The translations under genes were made by a program, and so were the position numbers. A stretch of DNA of 12,906 nt from Candidatus Zymogenus sp. (GTDB taxonomy: Bacteria > Desulfobacterota > Zymogenia > Zymogenales > Zymogenaceae): the NCBI GenBank assembly GCA_030613285.1, contig JAUWME010000019.1:1-12906 (forward strand), in the 5' to 3' direction. Positions within the stretch are counted from its first letter, which is position 1. Every line of letters starts with the position of its first letter. Below, piece after piece: positions 1 to 5,523 of the stretch. The notes beneath the pieces were generated by a model, which was given only the letters and a program-made list of their open reading frames with translations, was not told the DNA's origin and searched no databases.

Positions 1-1
1 T

Positions 2-1003
2 ACAAAGATCGTGGTCAATCTTGACCCTGTAGAAACTTGCAAATTCGGCAATCCACGAGATAAATCCGAAGGGACAGATAAGCCGACAAAAGGGTCGGTA
101 CATCACGGCACCAATCACGAGCGAAGCGGTGATTGTAATAATAACAGAAATCGTTTCAAAATCGAAGTTAAAAAGGTCAAAGGGGTTTATTGAATGATAG
201 AGAACATAGCCCTTTTTCCCCCCGACTACGCCAAAGAGCAAAAACAACATCACAACAAAGAGGGTGGCGCGAATTGTATTTGTAATCACAAAGGGAATGC
301 TTTTACGCTTCAATTTTTTAAATAACGGGATGCTGTAGATCAGCTCCTGGAGGGATCCAAAGGGGCAGGCCCACCCGCATATAATCTTGTTACCCACAAC
401 GGCAAGGGCCACAAAGAAGAGAAACGCGGCGATCTTTATCCCGACATCCGGGTAAAGCCCCACCATCGTCTTAAAGAGCTTGACACCCCCCTCCATCGGG
501 TTTGGGGATTTCCCCCAAAGAAACCCAAGTACAATAACTGAAATTATTAGTGGTACGGTGTAGAATATCCTGGGGTACCATAGCTTCCTTTTCTTGAGGG
601 GGGCGTTCTTTGGTCTGCCAATCACCACCAAAAAGAGCCACCCCCACAAAACTATCGCCCCGTAGAGGTAGTATTTGATGTTTGAATCTGTATGGCCGAT
701 AAGATGCTTGACCATCTCTTCGGTGGTCTCCCCTGAAATCCCCAACTCACTCACGGGAACATCCTTCGAAACGTCCAAAGGGAGGTTCAGCTCTCTGGCA
801 ATCGACTTCGCTGTAACCCCAAGTTTTGGGGCAATCTCTCTTATTGTCATATCAGCGGTAATTCCCAACTCATCAGCCTCGGGCACTGGCTCCCCGGTTC
901 CGAACACTACCCCTAAAGCCACAAGGGCGATAATAGCTGCAATTCCCGCAGCACCCCAGATACGCTGGGCCTTTGACAGATACTTAAAATATTCGGTTTT
1001 CAT
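2..1003 (-). CDS. Membrane 4Fe-4S protein, NapH/NosR/CcoG-like (C-terminus outside window)
   Basis: This frame is open for 334 codons and leaves the window at its left edge, so the C-terminus is missing. It starts at ATG 1003-1001, with GGAGGG about 8 nt upstream. A hydrophobic helix (about residues 14-34) is followed by a soluble segment (about 35-108), then roughly five further membrane helices. Two CxxxCP motifs lie at the membrane: CGWACP (Cys209, Cys213) and CRLICP (Cys306, Cys310). The last visible residues, KIDHDLC with Cys334, look like the start of a ferredoxin-type 4Fe-4S domain. In NapH, NosR and CcoG proteins this arrangement marks electron carriers between the membrane quinone pool and redox enzymes. 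The partner and direction of electron flow are not shown here. The soluble segment holds two related units (around TIREIAPKLGVTAKSIARELN and TEEMVKHL), each preceded by an ELGI motif. The family call is firm; the specific role is unknown. Confidence 0.85.
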   Translation of the reverse strand, partial: MKTEYFKYLSKAQRIWGAAGIAAIIALVALGVVFGTGEPVPEADELGITADMTIREIAPKLGVTAKSIARELNLPLDVSKDVPVSELGISGETTEEMVKHLIGHTDSNIKYYLYGAIVLWGWLFLVVIGRPKNAPLKKRKLWYPRIFYTVPLIISVIVLGFLWGKSPNPMEGGVKLFKTMVGLYPDVGIKIAAFLFFVALAVVGNKIICGWACPFGSLQELIYSIPLFKKLKRKSIPFVITNTIRATLFVVMLFLLFGVVGGKKGYVLYHSINPFDLFNFDFETISVIITITASLVIGAVMYRPFCRLICPFGFISWIAEFASFYRVKIDHDLC

Positions 1004-1201
1004 AATATATCCCTCCAGAAAAACATTTTTTCTCTCATCAGAACATTACGGACTACTGGATCGAACAGAAATATCCCATTCCGAAGATAATTACATCGTC
1101 AGAATAGACTCGATCTCTTGGTCCAATATTATGAACATATTTTTCAGGAAAACCCTCCGCACTATTTTAGTAATATCCATATTCTATTCAATAATATATT
1201 C

Positions 1202-1576
1202 TCAAGTTAGAGCAACAACCTCAATTTCGATGTCGAATCCTGCGGGGAGCTCCCGAACACCAACACAGCTTCTGGCCGGCGGGTTTTCTCCAAAGATCTC
1301 CCCGTAGGCCCCGTTCATCTCGGCAAATTTCCCCATATCGGTCAAAAAGACCGTGGTCTTCACAACCTTTTCGAGGGAGGAGCCTGCCTCCTTCAACGTT
1401 GTTTCTATATTCTCCAAAATCAATTTTGTGGCACGGGGAATGTCTCCATTTATCTTCTCCCCGGTCTTGGCATTAATGGCCAGATTGCCAGAAACAAAGA
1501 CAAGCCCCGCCCCGCAGACTGCGTGGGAGTATGGCCCCGCCTTCGAAAGTGATGGTACATCAATACACTTTTTCAT
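1202..1576 (-). CDS. ridA: RidA family (YjgF/YER057c/UK114) enamine/imine deaminase
   Basis: This is a complete 124-residue protein, the usual length of the family. The characteristic segments are in order: GPYSHAV (Tyr16), GLVFVSGN (near residues 24-31), the helix with NIETTLKEAGSSLEKVVKTTVFL, and ARSCVGV with Arg102, which corresponds to the arginine that binds the substrate carboxylate in RidA. The IEIE strand near residues 116-119 carries the conserved glutamate. Known RidA proteins are small cytosolic trimers that hydrolyse reactive 2-aminoacrylate-type enamines released by PLP enzymes; some subgroups have other or unknown activities. The start ATG has AGGAG about 6 nt upstream. It lies in the same direction as the membrane 4Fe-4S gene, but a 198-nt gap makes co-transcription uncertain. 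A link to the sugar-acid genes is not evident. Confidence 0.9.
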   Translation of the reverse strand: MKKCIDVPSLSKAGPYSHAVCGAGLVFVSGNLAINAKTGEKINGDIPRATKLILENIETTLKEAGSSLEKVVKTTVFLTDMGKFAEMNGAYGEIFGENPPARSCVGVRELPAGFDIEIEVVALT

Positions 1577-2050
1577 TATATCTCCTATGATAAAAGAATA
1601 ACATTATGATTTCATATTAGTCTGGATTCCCGCTTTCGCGGGAATGACAGAATAGCTAATATATTTTCTCATTATCAGCAAGACCAAGGAATCCAGAGTA
1701 CTGTCATTCTCAGCTTGACTGGGAATCCAGAATGATATCCACTGGATTCCCGCTTTCCAAGGGAATGATACCTAATGCACCTTTAACTACAATTACTTCT
1801 AAATACTTCAAAAAAAATTAGTGGTTTTTCATCTACTCTTTTTATATCATATCATCTTTGGGATTTGCAAGTAAAGTATTTGAAATATTTGAAAAATAGT
1901 TCCGACGACGCAAAAAAGTGGAACTTACGCTGCCAAAGCACAAAAAAAAGGCTGGAAGATATCCAGCCTTAATGAAATTACTATTGTAATAAAACGCTTC
2001 TTTCCCCATCAAAATCACAATATCAACATATCATATTATATACTATCGCT
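1577..2050. repeat. Gene-free stretch with REP-like hairpins
   Basis: This 474-nt stretch contains no convincing coding frame. An intact REP-like hairpin lies at 1622-1650, with stem ATTCCCGC/GCGGGAAT around loop TTTC. A paired unit follows at 1701-1770: an imperfect hairpin (CTGTCATTCTC...GGGAATCCAG, 1701-1730), then a second (GGATTCCCGC...GGGAATGAT, 1743-1768). A fragment (AAGGAATCCAG) sits at 1686-1696. The rest is AT-rich, and the tetR terminator lies at 1942-1970. The same units recur at 2950-3018, 7646-7704 and 9350-9378. Confidence 0.75.
1942..1970 (-). terminator. Rho-independent terminator of the TetR gene
   Basis: Read on the minus strand, this is a 9-bp stem AAGGCTGGA / TCCAGCCTT around a 5-nt loop, followed directly by eight T residues (the A-tract at 1942-1949 on the plus strand). 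It lies about 80 nt beyond the stop codon of the TetR-family gene, which is the only gene reading into it. The T-tract follows only on the minus strand, which fixes the orientation. Confidence 0.85.
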
Positions 2051-2653
2051 CTATCTCTCCATTGCAGACTTCAGGTTCACATCACAGAGAAAGTCAGTAA
2101 TCTCCTCCCTTGTGTGTTTCCCCTTTAAGTTCCACCGCCTCAAAACCCCAAATGCCGAGGAGGACACAAGGTTGTTGGCCGTAAGGTCGGCCTCACCATC
2201 AGAAAGGCCAATCTCCAAAAGTATCTCCTTAAATTTGGCGACTATCTCAGCCTCTCTGGTCAAGATGTCCTTCAAATAACGCTTTTTCATATACCTTGCT
2301 TGAGTGAAGGCAAGCATAACCTGATCCTCAAGCTCAAAGCAGACATCAATGTGAGCGCGGTAGGTGATGAGGAGGCGTTTTTTCGGGTCATCTTCAAGTT
2401 GGATATCGGCGGAATTCAGCTTTGCATAGAAGCTGTTCATGTAGTTTTGATAAAAGAGATAGAGGATATCATCTTTGGATTTTACATAGTCGTATATGCT
2501 GCCAAGCCCCAGCCCCGATGCCTCGGCGATGTTTCTGACCGTAGCCTTGTGGTAGCCCTTTTTTGTAAAAACCTTGATGGCCCCATCGACGATCCGCTTT
2601 CTCTTCTCGTCAACAAGCCTTGTATCCTTAACTCTCGATTTAACTTGCTTCAT
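2051..2653 (-). CDS. TetR/AcrR-family transcriptional regulator
   Basis: This is a complete 200-residue protein, typical of TetR regulators. The N-terminal DNA-binding domain (about residues 15-65) has the family pattern: a first helix ending in AIKVFTKKGYHKATVRNIA, then the helix-turn-helix AEASGLGLGSIYDYVKSKDDIL near 43-64. The remaining residues are a helical ligand and dimer domain without a recognisable ligand signature. The composition resembles acyl-CoA or fatty-acid responsive members, but that is only an impression. The first ATG is used; its ribosome binding site is weak (GGTGG about 12 nt upstream), and the 14 or so residues before the domain are basic. The gene stands alone, with its own promoter, operator palindrome and terminator, so autoregulation is likely. 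Its other targets cannot be read from this window. Confidence 0.9.
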   Translation of the reverse strand: MKQVKSRVKDTRLVDEKRKRIVDGAIKVFTKKGYHKATVRNIAEASGLGLGSIYDYVKSKDDILYLFYQNYMNSFYAKLNSADIQLEDDPKKRLLITYRAHIDVCFELEDQVMLAFTQARYMKKRYLKDILTREAEIVAKFKEILLEIGLSDGEADLTANNLVSSSAFGVLRRWNLKGKHTREEITDFLCDVNLKSAMER

Positions 2654-2743
2654 AGTTTAATAAAAACCACCATTAAAATTCAATATCCAACCTCATCGAA
2701 AACCCACTGCCGACACTTCAATACCCACACCGCACAAGAGGAA

Positions 2744-2757
2744 CGAACGTCCGTTCG
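2744..2757. promoter_or_regulatory. Palindromic operator candidate for the TetR-family regulator
   Basis: There is a perfect inverted repeat CGAACG-TC-CGTTCG, about 90 nt upstream of the regulator's start codon. It sits just downstream of the predicted transcription start (roughly +7 to +20), where bound repressor would block elongation or initiation. Palindromes with ACG/CGT arms are common TetR-family operators. That this protein binds it is inferred from position. Confidence 0.6.
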
Positions 2758-2770
2758 CATCCATTGTTCA

Positions 2771-2799
2771 ATAATAAAGCAATATGCTTAATATGTCAA
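2771..2799 (-). promoter_or_regulatory. Sigma70-type promoter of the TetR gene
   Basis: On the minus strand a perfect -35 box TTGACA (2799-2794) is followed after exactly 17 nt by TATTAT (2776-2771), five of six matches to the -10 consensus. Transcription would start near 2764. The long leader that follows contains the palindromic operator candidate and ends at the regulator's ATG at 2653. Confidence 0.75.
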
Positions 2800-3107
2800 A
2801 TCAAAATATGCGTCAAGAAAAAGAGATGGGACTTACGCCCCTAATAGTAGATTTGCTCTTCGGTTCTTCATTGATATTCCTATGATAGAAGTCTTCTCCA
2901 AAAAGTTTAGAGTTGTGTCATCCTCAGCGAGACAAAAGAATCAATTATTCTGTCATTCTCAACTTGATTGGGAATCCAGAATAATATTTTCTAATTTCCC
3001 GTCTCCGCGGGAATGACATATAGTTTAAGTTTTCTCGATTTTGTTAGGATATTTCCCAACAAAATGGTATAAGGTATTCTATCATTCTCAAATTGATTTG
3101 GAATCTA
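2800..3107. repeat. Gene-free stretch with REP-like and 33-nt repeat units
   Basis: I find no coding frame here. A 33-nt unit at 2897-2929 (core TTGTGTCAT) matches 9208-9240 at about 26 of 33 positions. It is followed by a paired REP-like unit, 2950-2979 (TGTCATTCTC...GGGAATCCAG) plus 2996-3018 (TTCCCGTCTCCGCGGGAATG), and by a more degenerate half at 3079-3106. The order is the same as in the unit at 1701-1770. Confidence 0.65.
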
Positions 3108-3254
3108 CCATATTAACACACTAATGTGGAGTGTTATTTAAGAGCCCTCCGTATGAGGACGTGGGAATCTGGTGCAAAGTAAAGCACGATTGTCCCAACG
3201 TTCACCTAACCACAAGGTTAAGCTCTCTCCTTGAAAATAACAGTAGTTATTGTT
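3108..3254. repeat. Composite inverted-half repeat, copy A
   Basis: The first 43 nt (3108-3150) match 3969-4011 at 34 of 43 positions, including the shared core ATTTAAGAGCCCTCC. The right part, read in reverse complement, resembles the left part (ATT...AAGGAGAGAGC... ending near GGGACAATC). The element is therefore two related halves facing each other. It lies directly upstream of the KDPG aldolase gene. No open frame of note is inside it, so it behaves like a non-coding MITE-like repeat. Confidence 0.55.
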
Positions 3255-3260
3255 CATAAA
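3231..3260 (+). promoter_or_regulatory. Possible promoter of the KDPG aldolase gene, inside the repeat end
   Basis: TTGAAA (3231-3236, five of six to the -35 consensus) and CATAAA (3255-3260, four of six to the -10) are spaced by 18 nt, 24 nt before the aldolase ATG. Between them lies a perfect palindrome AATAAC-AGTA-GTTATT (3236-3251) that could bind a regulator. The -35 box and the palindrome lie in the right end of repeat copy A. This is a modest match. Confidence 0.35.
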
Positions 3261-3283
3261 CTAAAAACTATCGGGATCAGACA

Positions 3284-3919
3284 ATGATAAATGACGTTAT
3301 TACAGAAATCGAAAAGATAAAAATCATCCCGGTGATAAAAATAGGGGACGCAAAAGACGCCCTCCCTCTATCCCACGCCCTGATTTCCGGCGGAATCCCC
3401 ATAGCCGAGATAACCTTCAGAAGCGATGCGGCAGAAGAGTCAATTAGACAGATGGCAACCCTTGATGATTTTCTCGTGGGTGCTGGAACAGTGTTGACTG
3501 TGGAAACCGCAAAGAAAGCAGCGGGTGCCGGGGCAAAGTTTATCGTAAGCCCTGGGCTTAATGAGGAGGTGGTCAGGTACTGCCTCAAAAACAATCTCCC
3601 CATCGTCCCCGGCGTTATGACGCCGACAGAGATTGGAGCAGCCCTTGCCCTTGGGATTGACGTCCTGAAGTTTTTTCCGGCAGAAGCCGCCGGCGGCGGA
3701 AAGACGCTGCAGGCCGTGGGCGCCCCCTTTGGCAATGCCCGCTTTATCCCCACGGGGGGGATCAACATTGATAACATCGGGGATTATCTCGGTCTCAAGA
3801 ATGTCCTGGCCGTGGGAGGCAGCTGGATGGCAAGCCCTAAGGATATCGAATCCGGGAATTTCGGGGAGATTGAGAGACTCACGAAAGAGGCTGTATCAAT
3901 TGTGAGAAAGCTAACTTGA
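3284..3919 (+). CDS. eda: 2-dehydro-3-deoxyphosphogluconate (KDPG) aldolase
   Basis: This is a complete 211-residue class I aldolase of the usual length. It cleaves KDPG to pyruvate and glyceraldehyde 3-phosphate, the last step of the Entner-Doudoroff route; many homologues also accept 4-hydroxy-2-oxoglutarate. All family landmarks are present: EITFRS (Glu42, Arg46), GAGTVL (66-71), SPG (89-91), PGVMTPTE (109-116), LKFFPAE with the Schiff-base Lys129, PTGGI (156-160) and GGSW (178-181). It forms a single TIM barrel in the cytosol. The ribosome binding site is weak (GGGATC upstream). The gene is convergent with KDG kinase, which makes its substrate. Copies of the same dispersed repeat lie on both sides. 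No strong terminator is seen downstream. Confidence 0.96.
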   Translation: MINDVITEIEKIKIIPVIKIGDAKDALPLSHALISGGIPIAEITFRSDAAEESIRQMATLDDFLVGAGTVLTVETAKKAAGAGAKFIVSPGLNEEVVRYCLKNNLPIVPGVMTPTEIGAALALGIDVLKFFPAEAAGGGKTLQAVGAPFGNARFIPTGGINIDNIGDYLGLKNVLAVGGSWMASPKDIESGNFGEIERLTKEAVSIVRKLT

Positions 3920-3935
3920 TTGTTTTGTGTATCAG

Positions 3936-4132
3936 TTAGAACCCTGCGCAGAGGGGCGTAACAATCTGGCATATTAATATGTTAACATGAAGTGTCATTT
4001 AAGAGCCCTCCATTGGAAAACGGATGGGTGGCGCAAACAAATAAGGTCTTCCGTGCAGAAAGTAGAGTAAATACGTAAGTCCAATGACCACGGAACAGGC
4101 ACACTCCTCAAAGATGACAGCAGTTGTTGATC
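3936..4132. repeat. Composite inverted-half repeat, copy B, between convergent genes
   Basis: This fills most of the 233-nt gap between the aldolase and kinase stop codons. A partial half (3940-3968, GAGGGGCGTAACAATCTGG) precedes the unit that starts at 3969 with a perfect 12-bp palindrome CATATTAATATG (3970-3981) and the core ATTTAAGAGCCCTCC (3997-4011). The right end (CTCCTCAAAGATGACAG, about 4107-4123) corresponds to the right end of copies A and C. I see no coding frame and no clear terminator with a T-tract here. Confidence 0.5.
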
Positions 4133-4152
4133 TTGGCGATGCGGCAATGATA

Positions 4153-5229
4153 TTACCTCTTAATCCGCCCCGACTTATCACCCTTAAAAAGCGCCATTAT
4201 TTCATCATGCGTAGATAGATTCATGTCTCCCTCTACAGAATGGCAGAGGCAAGACGCCGAAACCGCATACTCCAACGCATCCTTTAACGTGGTAAAATGA
4301 GAAAGCCCATAGATTAAACCTGCCGAGAAACTGTCGCCCCCACCCACCCTGTCAACGATGTGTGTGATGTCATACTTCCTCGAAAAAAGGGTCTCAATCC
4401 CATCTGTAAGCATCGCCCCCCAGCGGTTGTGGGATGCGGAAATGCTTTCTCGTAAAGTTATGGCAATCAGCTTCACGTTGGGATAACGGTCAAGTACATC
4501 ATGGGCGAGCTTATGGTATCGACCCTCCTCGATCTCTCCCATCCCCGGATCAATATCGGTTCCAATCCCCAGCGATTTCTGACAGTCCTCCTCGTTGGCA
4601 ATTACCACATCTGTAAGGCGCGTCATTTTGTCCATCATTTCAACGACGCCTTTTTCCCCTTTCACATATTTCCAGAGCTTTGCCCGGTAGTTGAGGTCAA
4701 GAGAAACCACCATCCCGGCTTTTTGGGCGGTCTCCATGGCAACCAGTGACTCCCTTGCAGTCTTTGCCGTAAGCGCCGGTGTAATCCCGGTGATGTGGAG
4801 CCAGCCACAACCATCAAACGCCCCCTCCCAATTTATCGCCCCGGGTTCAATCTCGCTAATGGCAGAGGGCAGCCTATCGTAAATCACCCTTGATGGTCGT
4901 TGGTTCGCCCCCCTCTCCATAAAATATATCCCCATACGGGCATCCTTGATAAGGACAACTTTGGAGACATCTACGCCATATCCTTTGAGCATCCTTAAAG
5001 CCGACCGGGCGATTTCATTATCCGGCAGCGCCGGTACAAAACGACTCTTAAGCGTCTGGAGGGCAAGGCTTACCGCAACGTTGGCCTCACCGCCGCCGAA
5101 GGTGGCCTCAAGGGTTGGGGACTGAAAGAGCCTCGTAAAGCCTGGGGAGGAGAGCCTCAACATAATCTCGCCGAAGGATACGTAGATTTTATCAGCCGGG
5201 TTTTCCTGCTGAAGTTTTGTTATTGTCAT
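4153..5229 (-). CDS. kdgK: 2-keto-3-deoxygluconate (KDG) kinase, PfkB/ribokinase family
   Basis: This is a complete 358-residue sugar kinase, slightly longer than common KdgK proteins of about 310-340 residues. It would phosphorylate KDG with ATP to give KDPG, the substrate of the aldolase encoded convergently. The N-terminal part carries VSFGEIMLRLS and the substrate-binding GGGEANVAVSLA (45-56). The C-terminal PfkB signature is DRVGGGDSFSAGLIYG (293-308), with Asp299 as the catalytic base and the Gly run as the anion hole. SLDLNYR (176-182) is also typical. The ATG at 5229 has GGAG about 8 nt upstream. Transcription runs leftward from the direction of the large unassigned gene, with a repeat-filled gap of 294 nt. 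A related activity on another 2-keto-3-deoxy sugar acid, or fructokinase-like specificity, cannot be ruled out, but the aldolase neighbour favours KDG. Confidence 0.9.
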   Translation of the reverse strand: MTITKLQQENPADKIYVSFGEIMLRLSSPGFTRLFQSPTLEATFGGGEANVAVSLALQTLKSRFVPALPDNEIARSALRMLKGYGVDVSKVVLIKDARMGIYFMERGANQRPSRVIYDRLPSAISEIEPGAINWEGAFDGCGWLHITGITPALTAKTARESLVAMETAQKAGMVVSLDLNYRAKLWKYVKGEKGVVEMMDKMTRLTDVVIANEEDCQKSLGIGTDIDPGMGEIEEGRYHKLAHDVLDRYPNVKLIAITLRESISASHNRWGAMLTDGIETLFSRKYDITHIVDRVGGGDSFSAGLIYGLSHFTTLKDALEYAVSASCLCHSVEGDMNLSTHDEIMALFKGDKSGRIKR

Positions 5230-5523
5230 TGTTTTGTCTCCAAAAATTCGATGACATATTAATTGCTGTAGGAATTAAATACTATAAGAATCCCAAAGTC
5301 CCCAAAATTACTAATTGCTATTTAAGAGCCATCCCGAAGTCAGGCTCGGCAATCCTTTAGTATTACGATGACATTCCATTTTACAACCCGATTGCCACGT
5401 CGTTCGCCTGACAAGCAGGCTCTCTCCTCGCAATGACAGTGGTTACTTTATTGGTTGCAATAGCAAAAATTCTCCAAATTACTTGGTAGAGCCAAAGTCC
5501 CACAAGTTACTCCTGCTCCCTAC
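5230..5523. repeat. Composite inverted-half repeat, copy C, in a gene-free gap
   Basis: The left half begins near 5313 (CTATTTAAGAGCC, with GGCAATC at 5348-5354). The right half runs from GATTGCC (5390-5396) through hairpin GCCTG-ACAAG-CAGGC (5406-5420) to CTCTCTCCTCGCAATGACAG (5420-5439). GGCAATC and GATTGCC are inverted relative to each other. Imperfect 19-nt direct copies (CAAAGTCCC...TTACT) lie outside it at 5294-5312 and 5493-5511, matching at 16 of 19 positions. No convincing coding frame is present. Confidence 0.6.

Noticed and set aside
675..1307. 210-codon open frame on the plus strand spanning two genes
   Set aside because: It is antisense to the membrane 4Fe-4S gene, the gap and the end of ridA; the protein has no domain and the opposite frames are convincing.
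1622..1770. Regularly repeated hairpins considered as a CRISPR array
   Set aside because: The units are palindromic, vary in length and spacing, recur singly across the window, and have no uniform spacers or cas genes.
2300..2791. 163-codon open frame on the plus strand
   Set aside because: It lies antisense to the TetR gene and runs into its promoter; the TetR frame has clear family motifs and its own signals, so this is a shadow.
1919..2839. Short direct repeat TGG(A/G)ACTTACGC(T/C) at 1919-1931 and 2827-2839 flanking the TetR region
   Set aside because: It is only 13 nt with two mismatches and has no integrase or transposase nearby, so it is not enough to propose an attachment site or insertion duplication.
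3277..3777. 166-codon open frame antisense to the KDPG aldolase gene
   Set aside because: The aldolase frame carries every catalytic motif; the antisense frame has no recognisable domain.
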